A stretch of 64,000 nt of DNA from an uncultured Psychrobacter sp. GTDB lineage: Bacteria; Pseudomonadota; Gammaproteobacteria; Pseudomonadales; Moraxellaceae. Position 1 is the first letter of the stretch. Each line of letters begins with the position of its first letter. A program made the translations under genes and the position numbers. The notes below the pieces were generated by a model that was given only the letters and a program-made list of their open reading frames with translations, had not been told where the DNA came from and did not search any database. The DNA is taken from contig CANMUI010000003.1 in NCBI GenBank assembly GCA_947501045.1, positions 186,001-250,000 of the forward strand, read 5' to 3'. Positions 17,745 through 26,346 of this stretch are shown here, one piece after another.

Positions 17745-18428
17745 TATTTCATTTTTGGGCTGCATCTTTTCAGGTAAATGGTTTGAAGCGTAATTATAGA
17801 TAAACGCAGCCACTAGTACGATAGTAATAGGTACAAATAATGCGGCATAGCCTACTCTCACATACAAAAAAGCACCCACTGCGCCGCCGCCGAAAAAGCA
17901 ATACCAAATAATCGTTTGAAAAGCGAGTGTTGGCTTACTGATGGGTCGTCCTGCCAACCAATTTCCGATAGCTGCGCCCATATCTGAGGTCAATCCGGTC
18001 AGGTGAGTGGTACGGATAACCGCTCCGCTATAAGTGGCTACCATTGCGTTTTGTAGACCGCACGCCATCGCAGCGGCCAGTTGCCCCAAGTAATCGTGCT
18101 GTTGATAGAGCCAGTAGCTTATCAATAATAATACCGCTTCTATATATAGTGCATTGCCATAGCGTCTACCCAGTCTTAGGGAGGTTTGTCCAATCACTAC
18201 CCCGCTCAAGATTGCGCCTGCCAAAAAAGATAGCAATGAGGCGCCAATAAAAAGGATACTACTGATATCAAAACGAGCTACTGCCGCCGAAAAAAAGCTA
18301 ACATTACCCGTAACATGTGACACAGATAGGTTAGTAAAACCAATCAAAGCGGCTGTATTGACGCATCCGGCGCTAAATGCCAACACCGCCCCGCCCCATA
18401 ATATCCATTTTGGAAGTTTGGTTATCAT
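17742..18428 (-). CDS. YoaK-type membrane protein (DUF1275)
   Basis: A 228-residue inner-membrane protein with six or so helices. It shows the DUF1275 pattern: AGCVNTAALIGFTNLSVSHVTGN near the N terminus (about 20-42), then MACGLQNAMVATYSGAVIRTTHLTGLTSDMG (in two blocks, about 120-150). The paired TGN and HLTG motifs are typical of the family. The function is not established. The final residues are polar (HLPEKMQPKNEI). It is transcribed alone. Confidence 0.85.
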   Translation of the reverse strand: MITKLPKWILWGGAVLAFSAGCVNTAALIGFTNLSVSHVTGNVSFFSAAVARFDISSILFIGASLLSFLAGAILSGVVIGQTSLRLGRRYGNALYIEAVLLLISYWLYQQHDYLGQLAAAMACGLQNAMVATYSGAVIRTTHLTGLTSDMGAAIGNWLAGRPISKPTLAFQTIIWYCFFGGGAVGAFLYVRVGYAALFVPITIVLVAAFIYNYASNHLPEKMQPKNEI

Positions 18429-18473
18429 ATCTATCGCCTAAAGATCTTTGGCTAAAAAGCGATTAGTATAACT

Positions 18474-18499
18474 AAAAAAGGTAGCCTTTTGGCTACCTT
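18474..18499 (-). terminator. Terminator after fabI
   Basis: A 9-bp stem AAGGTAGCC / GGCTACCTT with a TTTT loop (18478-18499). Six A's to its left give a U run for minus-strand transcripts. It lies 68 bases past the fabI stop. Confidence 0.85.
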
Positions 18500-18566
18500 C
18501 ATATTCTTAGAGGGGTATATAAAATTATATGCAATCTTTCACACCATAATAGGTTATTAAATGTGC

Positions 18567-19376
18567 TTATTTCTCTGGTTCATCAAGCATCATTAACTGC
18601 TCACTGATCGCAACCGTATTAAAACCTGCATCAACGAACATGATCTCGCCAGTAATACCCGATGCCCATGGTGACAATAAAAATAACGCAGCATTACCAA
18701 CTTCCATTTGACTAATATTACGCTGTAGCGGGGCTATTTTTTCGCTGATATCAAGCATTTTACGAAAGGATTTGATACCACTGGCTGCAAGCGTACGAAT
18801 AGGACCGGCTGAGATCGCATTAACACGAATACCTTCGCCGCCCATAGAAGTAGCTAAGTAACGGACGCTGGCCTCTAAACTTGCTTTAGCCATACCCATA
18901 ACGTTATAGTTTGGCAAAACTGAGATACTACCTTCATACGTTAGAGTCAGCATTGAGCCTTTGCGCATTGCCAGCAGCTCACGCCCCGCTTTTGCAAGAG
19001 CAACAAAGCTGTAGCTTGAGATATCATGTGCAATATGGCTACCCTCGCGCGTGGTTGCATTAACAAAATCACCATCGAGCTGCTCCATGGGTGCAAAACC
19101 GATCGCGTGAACTACGCCATCGATACCATCACCCCAGTGCGCTTTCACTTGCTCAAAGCACTTGGCGATAGACTCATCGGAGGCCACATCACACTCAAGT
19201 ACCATATCAGCTTCAAAGGCTTCAGCTGCCATATCTACCCGCTTTTTAATCTTATCATTTGGATAGGTGAGAATCAGCGAGGCGCCTTCACGATGTAGAG
19301 CCTCAGCTATGGCCCAAGCAATGGAGAGTTTGCTGGCGATACCAGTAACGACGAAGCGTTGTCCTTGCAATAGCAT
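18567..19376 (-). CDS. fabI: Enoyl-[acyl-carrier-protein] reductase, FabI type
   Basis: A 269-residue short-chain dehydrogenase of the FabI class. It catalyses the last step of each fatty-acid elongation cycle and reduces enoyl-ACP with NAD(P)H. The cofactor segment GIASKLSIAWAIAEAL (about 12-27) and the family Tyr...Tyr-x6-Lys site are present (SYSFVAL, then YNVMGMAKASLEASVRYLA at about 157-175). AISAGPIRTLAASGI and the C-terminal SGITGEIMFVDAGFN complete the fold. It is essential in most relatives. A 14-bp triple repeat lies directly upstream of the start. Confidence 0.96.
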   Translation of the reverse strand: MLLQGQRFVVTGIASKLSIAWAIAEALHREGASLILTYPNDKIKKRVDMAAEAFEADMVLECDVASDESIAKCFEQVKAHWGDGIDGVVHAIGFAPMEQLDGDFVNATTREGSHIAHDISSYSFVALAKAGRELLAMRKGSMLTLTYEGSISVLPNYNVMGMAKASLEASVRYLATSMGGEGIRVNAISAGPIRTLAASGIKSFRKMLDISEKIAPLQRNISQMEVGNAALFLLSPWASGITGEIMFVDAGFNTVAISEQLMMLDEPEK

Positions 19377-19759
19377 AATGTATCCTTATTAATAGGTTAG
19401 ATGACTGATATTAAATGATTGATGTTAAGTAATTGATATCAAATAACTAAGATTGATAGCTTGTATTAAATCACTAGAAAATGATTTGATTCACGCATAA
19501 CTTATCATGACAAGCGAGAATAATGAATTGCAAAATTTATCTCATTATACATGAATCATATTAAGTAAACAGTCGTAAACTATTAGTATTGCATAGAGAC
19601 TATAAAACATTAAACGTCGCTGAACAGAGCGCAGCGGTATGAAGTTAAGTCCATTTCAAGTATAATCACCGCACTTCCAAGCTTGCATATTTTAATAGAG
19701 TCCTTACCAATTATCTTCGGTAAAATGGGATTTAGCATTGAGCATTACCTACATTTTGG
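19377..19759. other. Divergent intergenic region between fabI and folE
   Basis: 383 bases without an ORF. The fabI-proximal end holds three tandem 14-mers (listed separately). The folE-proximal end holds a TATAAT at 19661-19666 that could be a -10 box without a convincing -35, and a small hairpin TTACC...GGTAA near 19705-19725. No known riboswitch pattern was recognised. Confidence 0.45.
19403..19444. repeat. Three tandem 14-bp repeats upstream of fabI
   Basis: Units GACTGATATTAAAT (19403-19416), GATTGATGTTAAGT (19417-19430) and AATTGATATCAAAT (19431-19444) are head to tail with the core TTGAT.T.AA. They begin 27 bases before the fabI start codon, so they lie in its leader or promoter. Confidence 0.75.
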
Positions 19760-20371
19760 ATGGCTGCCAAACCTATGAGTAATACCCCAGTAATAACATC
19801 AGACTATAAACAAAGTATTGAGTCCTATCGCCAATTGATTATCTCCACTGGTGAAGACTTAAAGCGTCCAGGGTTAGAAGATACACCGATGCGCGCCGCG
19901 AAAGCCTTTGCTCATCTAACCGAGGGCTACCAGCAAAGCTTAGACGAGGTCGTCAACGAGGCCATATTTCCCTCGACCAACCGTGAGCTGGTACTGGTAC
20001 AAAATATAGAGTTTTACTCTTTATGCGAGCATCACATGCTACCCTTTCATGGTATTGCGCACATTGGTTATTTGCCAAACGGTCATGTGTTGGGCTTATC
20101 AAAATTTGCCCGTATCGTTGATATGTTCGCCCGTCGCCTGCAAATTCAGGAGAATCTGAGTGAGCAAGTAGCGCAGGCTATTATGGATGCGACCGGTTGT
20201 CGCGGTGTAGCCGTGGTAATGGACGCCTCGCATATGTGTATGATGATGCGCGGGGTCAGTAAGCAGCATTCAACCACGCGCAGCACTGCGATGCTTGGCG
20301 AGTACAAGCATGATAATCAAGCGCGTAATGAGTTTTTGGGGGCGATACCTACGCGCGCGCCAGCTTTTTAG
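19760..20371 (+). CDS. folE: GTP cyclohydrolase I
   Basis: A 203-residue FolE, which converts GTP to dihydroneopterin triphosphate, the first step of folate synthesis. Signatures are EDTPMRAAKAF, the zinc-site segment LCEHHMLPFHGIAHIGYLP (about residues 90-108), KFARIVDMFARRLQIQE and CMMMRGVSKQHSTTRS (about 155-170). Zinc ligands Cys, His and Cys are all present, so this is the classical zinc-dependent type IA enzyme. An ATG five codons later (19775) is an alternative start. It stands alone and ends in a bidirectional hairpin. Confidence 0.97.
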   Translation: MAAKPMSNTPVITSDYKQSIESYRQLIISTGEDLKRPGLEDTPMRAAKAFAHLTEGYQQSLDEVVNEAIFPSTNRELVLVQNIEFYSLCEHHMLPFHGIAHIGYLPNGHVLGLSKFARIVDMFARRLQIQENLSEQVAQAIMDATGCRGVAVVMDASHMCMMMRGVSKQHSTTRSTAMLGEYKHDNQARNEFLGAIPTRAPAF

Positions 20372-20422
20372 GCGGTTTAGGCGGTTTTAGTAATTTAAAG
20401 TTGTCAAGATTTAAAGTTAAAA

Positions 20423-20450
20423 AAAAAGGATGCTTATAGGCATCCTTTTT
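20423..20450. terminator. Bidirectional terminator between folE and msrAB
   Basis: AAAAAGGATGC (20423-20433) / GCATCCTTTTT (20440-20450) form a perfect 11-bp stem with A and T runs on both sides, between two convergent genes. Confidence 0.9.
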
Positions 20451-20493
20451 ATTCTATATACTTTTTGTTCTAGAAGCTTTGTTGAAACAAGGG

Positions 20494-21750
20494 CTAACCC
20501 ACTACTTTTACCTCATCTATCCACTTACCATAGCCCTCTGCTTCCATCTGAGCTAGCGGAATAAAGCGCATTGCTGCCGAGTTCATACAATAGCGCAGAC
20601 CTGTTGGCGCAGGGCCATCATTGAACACATGACCGACGTGTGAGTCAGCGTAACGGCTACGAATCTCCGTACGAGTAGTAAAAAAGCCTTTGTCTTCTTT
20701 TTCAACGACCATATTATCGTTCAATGGTCGCGTAAAGCTTGGCCAGCCCGTACCAGACTTGTACTGATCACGCGAAGAATAGAGCGGCTCGCCTGATACC
20801 ACATCGACATAAATACCCGGCTCTTTGTTGTCCCAATACTCATTTTTAAAGGCGCGCTCGGTACCATCTTGCTGCGTAACCTTGTATTGGATCTCACTAA
20901 GCTTACTTTTTAATTCCTCTTGGCTTGGCTTGACAAAAGTATCTGGATTAAAGCCTGAGCTTGTGACGACTTTAGAGGTTGTAGTAGTCTCTGTCACTTC
21001 TGGTTTTGCGCTGTCAGTGTTAACATTTGCGCTATTAGCATCTACACTGCTCGCAGTAGGCTTAAACTGACTAAAATCCAGCTCATAGTCTTTACCGTAG
21101 ACGCTTTCAATGAACTGATAACGACCGGAGTTAAAAGTATAGGCTTTATAACGTAGCGGATTCTTTTTATAGTAATCTTGATGATAATCTTCAGCTGGAT
21201 AAAAATCGCCCGCAGGAACGATTTCAATGACTACTGGTTTATCGTATACTCCAGACGCTTGCAGCTCTTGCTTAGCATCCTCAGCTATCTGCTTTTCTTG
21301 CTGATTATGATAAAAAATAGCGGGACGATACTGGGTACCGCGATCGACAAATTGACCTTGATCATCAGTAGGATCGGCAATTCGCCACAACGCTTGCACT
21401 AGGCCGTTATAAGTTATTTTCTGTGGATCGTAGTAAATTTGCGCCGCTTCTGTATGACCAGTACCCCCTGCCGATACCGCCTCATAAGTTGGGTTTGGCG
21501 TTTCACCGCCAGCATAACCCGACACCACTTCTACTACCCCAGGAATTTTTTCGTACCCGGCCTCAACACACCAAAAACAGCCACCAGCTACCGTAGCTAC
21601 CGCTAAATTGGGATCGGTAGGTGCGTAAGGGTTCTCTGCGTTAGGGTTTTTTACTGTGGTACTATTTTCAGCAGCAGTACAGCCTGCATATAGAGCGCTA
21701 CTTGCTACTATAGCCATACCGATAATTTTGGCTTGAGATATGAATTTCAT
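20494..21750 (-). CDS. msrAB: Methionine sulfoxide reductase MsrA-MsrB fusion, lipoprotein
   Basis: A bifunctional peptide-methionine sulfoxide reductase of 418 residues from the chosen ATG. A signal peptide ends in a lipobox-like YAGC (cysteine 24), so it is probably lipid-anchored in the periplasm. The MsrA domain carries GGCFWCVEAGYEKIPGV (about 57-73) and GTQYRPAIFY. After a Thr/Ser/Val-rich linker comes MsrB with GTGWPSF, SHVGHVF and the catalytic RYCMNSAAMRF. Apart from the lipobox, the only cysteines are the two in CFWC and the one in RYC. The usual MsrB resolving cysteine (GCGWP) is a threonine. An in-frame upstream ATG at 21786 would spoil the signal peptide. Confidence 0.93.
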   Translation of the reverse strand: MKFISQAKIIGMAIVASSALYAGCTAAENSTTVKNPNAENPYAPTDPNLAVATVAGGCFWCVEAGYEKIPGVVEVVSGYAGGETPNPTYEAVSAGGTGHTEAAQIYYDPQKITYNGLVQALWRIADPTDDQGQFVDRGTQYRPAIFYHNQQEKQIAEDAKQELQASGVYDKPVVIEIVPAGDFYPAEDYHQDYYKKNPLRYKAYTFNSGRYQFIESVYGKDYELDFSQFKPTASSVDANSANVNTDSAKPEVTETTTTSKVVTSSGFNPDTFVKPSQEELKSKLSEIQYKVTQQDGTERAFKNEYWDNKEPGIYVDVVSGEPLYSSRDQYKSGTGWPSFTRPLNDNMVVEKEDKGFFTTRTEIRSRYADSHVGHVFNDGPAPTGLRYCMNSAAMRFIPLAQMEAEGYGKWIDEVKVVG

Positions 21751-21902
21751 AAAGAAAATCCTAGGGTAAGGTAATATGTATAGCAATCATTTGTTAGTAC
21801 CGAGAAATAACCGATGCTAAAAGATTTCTATAAGAATATATATGAAGTATTTTTAAGCTTTTTCAACCCATCAAAAGCAACCTTATATCCTTTATAAACA
21901 CT

Positions 21903-23216
21903 CTAGGCAACTCTCGTATTTATTGAACGGTCATTAATACGCTCATCACTTGCTAGCTTAATTTTCTTTAAAATATCTTTTATCTTTGACGCTGACATAT
22001 AGGTCGGCACAGCATAAGTGTCGCTAACTTCTTTGGCCGCTGCTTTAGCAATCGCCTTAAAGTCGCTCTCTTGCATACCTTTTACCACAGGATCGATACC
22101 TACCGTCGCAAGCAACTCCCTGACTTTGGCGATCAAGTGATCGGCCAGCTCGCCATCACTACTGTCCACTTGATCGTTATCTATAAGATTGATCTTTCTT
22201 GCCAGTGTGGCCAGTCTTTTCTCACTTGCCTTACGGTTTAAATCAAGAATGTAAGGCAGTACGATAGCATTAGCACGACCATGCGGAATATGATAATAAG
22301 CGCCTAGCTGGTGCGCGATAGCATGGACGTAGCCAAGCCCAGCTTTGTTAAAGGCAATACCACCATAATGCGCGGCAACGCCCATCTCTTCTCTTGCCTT
22401 AAGATCATTGCCATCTGTATAAGCACGCGGCAAGTATTGCATCACCGCTTTAGCAGCAGAGGCTGCGTAATAATCAGTCTCAGCGCTAGCGTTAACACTC
22501 ATCCATGCTTCTAGCGCATGCGTGAGGACATCAATGCCAGTATCAGCGGTGATATGCGCTAGCATTCCTTGCATAATAGTCGGGTCAATAGCTGCGGCTA
22601 GTGGCACCATCTTTGGATCAATGGCAATCTGTTTTTGATGAGTCTTATCGTCTGATACCACCGCGCCAAGTGTCGCCTCGGAGCCTGTACCGGCAGTAGT
22701 GGGCACGCAGTACAATGGCAAGCTAGGCTTTTTGGCCTTAAACAGTCCGATGAGTGCTTTGGGCGAGCAGTTATTACCCTGCGCCATCGCCATCATCTTA
22801 GCGGCATCAATGACGGAGCCGCCACCAATGGCAACGATTGCATCACAGCCAGTATCGATAGATTGCTGTAGCCCCTCTTCAACTACTACGAAAGTAGGGT
22901 CTGGGGTGATCCCATCATAAATATGATAGCTAGTATTATTCTTTTCTAAATAATCGGTCACTTTTGACAGCACGCCCAATTTATTGAGCACCGCATCAGT
23001 TACGATAAAGACGTTGGTCGCGCCTTCATTGATGAGCATAGCGCACAGCTCATCGCAAGCCCTCTCGCCTACAAACAACATCGGTCTTGGTATAGGCAGC
23101 ACTAGCGAAAACGCTTTAAGCGCCTTGGCGCGCATTTTTGCAACTGTGAGGTAGCCAGCATGATGCAAGGTTTCACGAGTCATTAATTTGGCGAGGTTTG
23201 GTTTTGTTGCAGACAT
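21903..23216 (-). CDS. Iron-containing alcohol dehydrogenase
   Basis: A 437-residue group III (iron-type) NAD(P)-dependent alcohol dehydrogenase. The nucleotide-binding GGGSVIDAAKMMA lies at about 134-146 and PTTAGTGSEATLGAVV at about 176-191. The metal site comprises an Asp in ADTGIDVLTHALEAWM (about 223-238) and histidines in YVHAIAHQLGAYYHIPHGRAN (in two blocks, about 297-317). An N-terminal extension of about 50 residues precedes the usual start of the domain. Substrates in the family range over ethanol, butanol, diols and lactaldehyde, and none is indicated here. Confidence 0.92.
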   Translation of the reverse strand: MSATKPNLAKLMTRETLHHAGYLTVAKMRAKALKAFSLVLPIPRPMLFVGERACDELCAMLINEGATNVFIVTDAVLNKLGVLSKVTDYLEKNNTSYHIYDGITPDPTFVVVEEGLQQSIDTGCDAIVAIGGGSVIDAAKMMAMAQGNNCSPKALIGLFKAKKPSLPLYCVPTTAGTGSEATLGAVVSDDKTHQKQIAIDPKMVPLAAAIDPTIMQGMLAHITADTGIDVLTHALEAWMSVNASAETDYYAASAAKAVMQYLPRAYTDGNDLKAREEMGVAAHYGGIAFNKAGLGYVHAIAHQLGAYYHIPHGRANAIVLPYILDLNRKASEKRLATLARKINLIDNDQVDSSDGELADHLIAKVRELLATVGIDPVVKGMQESDFKAIAKAAAKEVSDTYAVPTYMSASKIKDILKKIKLASDERINDRSINTRVA

Positions 23217-23390
23217 AAAAAATCCTTTTTAACAGTATTTCGACCCTATAAATATTGTTTATATATTTATAACGCACCTAAAATAGAATATTGTTCTTTA
23301 TTATTGTGCCACTATCTTTTTTAGGATGTCGCAGTTATTGTGAACGCTAGTGTTCTCATTGTAGATCATAAAAATCATCCTAGATTTTCT

Positions 23391-24605
23391 CTATGGCGAA
23401 TCGCTTTTGTTAGCCAACCATTGCTTGTTATCCTCATTAAAACAAACAATCATTATCATAGGCGCAAGGATGCTGAGCCAAATGCCGTAAGTGATGGGTA
23501 CGCCTTGCATGACGACAATATAGCTTAACCCTATAATTAATAGCGCCAGTAAAATAGCGACGATATTACGACTGGATTTATTGCAGATAGTCGCTCGCAA
23601 AATCGTTAGCGTTAGCAAAAAGGTAAACAGCATTGCCATTAATATACCCATCGCATAAGGCGGTAAAACAGCATATTGGCTGTTGTCGTTGGCCACAGCA
23701 GCATCCGTAACTAGGTTGAGCGCGCTTCCTAAACCTGCTATGGCAACAAATACAAAAAAGTGACCATAACCGAATAAAAACAAGTCAAAACGCTCGCGCT
23801 CTTTTTTTAAGATGTTATCAAAAGGAATAATAAAGTAGAGCCACCATAGGGTAAACACCAGCGATACCAAGCTTAGCCCTAGTACAATAATAACGCTGGC
23901 AGGAGATTCTGAGTTGACCATAAAATACTTGATGCTATTACTGACCCCAACTATGCCTTCACCTAGAACGATGATGGTTAACAGGCCATAGCGCTCGGCA
24001 AGATGCTCAGGATTCCAGTTATTAAATTGCTCTGAGCGTGCCCATAATGGCATCAGCAGCTCGGCTAAGATAAATACGAACAATGCTGGCGTCTGTAATG
24101 AGGAGGGCAGAAACAACCAAACGATCCATACTGCCTGCAAGGTTGATAAACCAACAATACTACGCCAAGCGACTTTTTGATGACCAGGTACTTGCTGATA
24201 TACTCGCCACCACTGACTACAAAGTGCAAGGCGCATAATGGCATAACCGGCCACTCCAATCCACGTTAGACCTTGCTCAAAAAACTGATTAATATTAGCG
24301 GCAATCATCAAAGAGCCAAACATCTGTAGCATCACGGACAAGCGATAGTACAGATCATCAGGATCATAACCTGAGGCAAACCAAGTAAAGCTGGTCCAAG
24401 CATTCCACAAGATAAAAAACGCCACCACAAAGGTTAAAAACCCTGAAAAATCCTTCTCACCCAAACGCTCATAAAAACCGCTGGCAGCAGCAGAAACGGC
24501 AATGACGTATACTAAATCAAATAATAGCTCAAGCGTGGTTGAGGTGCGATTTGTCTCGTTAGGATCGCGGGCACGGATGGTTTTTATGGCAAGTGAGCCA
24601 TGCAT
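23391..24605 (-). CDS. ltrA: Low temperature requirement A (LtrA) family membrane protein
   Basis: A polytopic inner-membrane protein, 404 residues from the preferred ATG, with about ten to twelve helices. The LtrA family signature near the N terminus is clear: TTLELLFDLVYVIAVS (about residues 23-38). Later come ERYGLLTIIVLGEGIVGVS (about 202-220) and a conserved GHFFVF. Listeria LtrA was named for growth at low temperature, but the biochemical role is unknown. The frame continues to 24650. The start at 24605 is chosen because GGAG lies about 8 bases upstream. It follows yejF by 70 bases on the same strand. Confidence 0.88.
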   Translation of the reverse strand: MHGSLAIKTIRARDPNETNRTSTTLELLFDLVYVIAVSAAASGFYERLGEKDFSGFLTFVVAFFILWNAWTSFTWFASGYDPDDLYYRLSVMLQMFGSLMIAANINQFFEQGLTWIGVAGYAIMRLALCSQWWRVYQQVPGHQKVAWRSIVGLSTLQAVWIVWLFLPSSLQTPALFVFILAELLMPLWARSEQFNNWNPEHLAERYGLLTIIVLGEGIVGVSNSIKYFMVNSESPASVIIVLGLSLVSLVFTLWWLYFIIPFDNILKKERERFDLFLFGYGHFFVFVAIAGLGSALNLVTDAAVANDNSQYAVLPPYAMGILMAMLFTFLLTLTILRATICNKSSRNIVAILLALLIIGLSYIVVMQGVPITYGIWLSILAPMIMIVCFNEDNKQWLANKSDSP

Positions 24606-24674
24606 ATAGATGCTCCAATTTTTGAGAAAAATACGATGGCTAAATGACAAGAGCTTAGGCTATTGATTATTTCG

Positions 24675-26345
24675 TTACAAAATACTCGCCTGCAATAACC
24701 GCTTGGCATAAGGGTGCTCTGGATGATTAAAAACCTTTTCAGTAGCTCCTGACTCAATACAGACGCCCTCTTTGAGTACCATCAAATACTGACACAAGGC
24801 GCGCACAACTTTTAAATCATGGCTAATAAAAATATAGCTAATATGCGTTTTTTGTTGAATCTCACGCAGCAAGTTCACGACAGTAATTTGTGTGGTGCTA
24901 TCAAGCGCAGAGGTAGGCTCATCGAGTATAATGAGTTTTGGCTGCATCACTAGCGCCCGTGCTAGCGCTACCCGTTGACGCTGACCACCCGATAGCTCAT
25001 GCGGATAGCGATGGGCAAAGTCGCTAGGTAGATGTACTGTCTCTAAACTATCGAGCACCGCTTGCTGGCGAGCTACCTTATCAACGCCTTGTACCAGTAG
25101 CCCCTCCTCAATAATTTGCATGACGGTCATACGCGGATTGATACTAGCAAAAGGATCTTGAAAGACCATTTGAATTTGCGAGCGGAACTTGCGTAGCTCC
25201 TGTTTAGATAACGCTAACAAATCTTCTCCATTAACTATTACCTCGCCGCTTACCTTAGCTTGATTGGTTAGCAGTTTAGTCAATGCCAGCGCAATAGTCG
25301 TCTTACCAGAGCCAGACTCGCCGACGATACCTAGCGCTTGACCTGATTGCAGACTCATATCGGTATCTTTTACCGCCTCAAACCAGCGCTTGGTGCCGCC
25401 AAATAGACTTTTCTCAATAGGAAACTGCACTTGTAAATGGTTAACAGTTAGCGCCGGGGTTTGACGGCCAGTTTTGTCTGCAATGACAAGCGCTTGCCCA
25501 AAATCTTGCTGCATAAGGGTGCGCGTATAATCGGCCTTAGGCTGAGCAAAAATATCTGCCGTTTTGCCTTGCTCAACGGTCTGTCCTTGACGCATAACAA
25601 TAATATTTTCGCTATAACGCCTAACTAAATTAAGATCATGGCTAATCAATATCATTGCCATATTGCGCTCCGCCTTAAGATCATTTAATAATGCCAAAAT
25701 CTCATGTTGCAAAGTCACATCAAGCGCCGTTGTTGGCTCATCAGCGATCAAAATATCAGGCTGCTGCGCCAGAGCCATGGCAATCATTACCCGCTGACGC
25801 TGTCCTCCGGATAATTCATGCGGATAGCGATTAAGCTTATCGGCTGAGTCTGTAATATTGACGTCATTTAATAAAGCGATACTTTGCTTGTGCCATCGCG
25901 CCTTAGGTACGCCGCTTAAACGTAGTGATTCGGCGAGCTGCTTGGCGACGGTATGCAGCGGATTGAGGGCGGTCATCGGTTCTTGGAAAATCATACCGAT
26001 ACGCTGTCCGCGAATAGCTTTCAAAACACTGTTTTTATTATCGACATTATCGATAGCCAGCTTGCCGATATCTTTTAAGACAATATTACCACCTATGCTT
26101 AGGCCATTTGGTAATAGTCCTAACAAGGCCAAACTTGCAATCGATTTACCAGAACCCGATTCACCAACGATGGCCAGCGTTTGACCTTGATACAACTCAT
26201 AAGATAAATTATCGACCAAAGCTACGTTTGAGCGTGTATGAATGCTCAGCTTATCTACTATAAGGACAGGCTCGTTAATAGAGGGGCCGTCATTATGCAG
26301 GTCGTTATGTACGGTAGCAGTAGTTTTGTGGTTCATACTGTTCAT
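24675..26345 (-). CDS. yejF: Peptide ABC transporter, double ATPase YejF type
   Basis: A cytoplasmic ATPase with two ABC domains in one chain, about 556 residues from the chosen start. The first domain has GESGSGKSIASLALLG and LSGGQRQRVMIAMALA with DEPTTALD. The second has GESGSGKTTIALALT, LSGGQRQRVALARALV and LIILDEPTSALD. It powers the YejABEF oligopeptide importer. The frame extends to 26390, overlapping yejE. The ATG at 26345 begins one base after the yejE stop (TAATATG) and is preferred, with AAGG about ten bases before it. It is the last gene of the yej cluster. Confidence 0.92.
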   Translation of the reverse strand: MNSMNHKTTATVHNDLHNDGPSINEPVLIVDKLSIHTRSNVALVDNLSYELYQGQTLAIVGESGSGKSIASLALLGLLPNGLSIGGNIVLKDIGKLAIDNVDNKNSVLKAIRGQRIGMIFQEPMTALNPLHTVAKQLAESLRLSGVPKARWHKQSIALLNDVNITDSADKLNRYPHELSGGQRQRVMIAMALAQQPDILIADEPTTALDVTLQHEILALLNDLKAERNMAMILISHDLNLVRRYSENIIVMRQGQTVEQGKTADIFAQPKADYTRTLMQQDFGQALVIADKTGRQTPALTVNHLQVQFPIEKSLFGGTKRWFEAVKDTDMSLQSGQALGIVGESGSGKTTIALALTKLLTNQAKVSGEVIVNGEDLLALSKQELRKFRSQIQMVFQDPFASINPRMTVMQIIEEGLLVQGVDKVARQQAVLDSLETVHLPSDFAHRYPHELSGGQRQRVALARALVMQPKLIILDEPTSALDSTTQITVVNLLREIQQKTHISYIFISHDLKVVRALCQYLMVLKEGVCIESGATEKVFNHPEHPYAKRLLQASIL

Positions 26346-26346
26346 A

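Noticed and set aside
19620..19759. A riboswitch upstream of folE
   Set aside because: Only a five-base-pair hairpin (TTACC/GGTAA) was found. No conserved preQ1, tetrahydrofolate or other aptamer core could be matched.
20494..21750. A frameshift splitting msrA and msrB
   Set aside because: The frame is open throughout with a normal linker. MsrA-MsrB fusions are a known arrangement.
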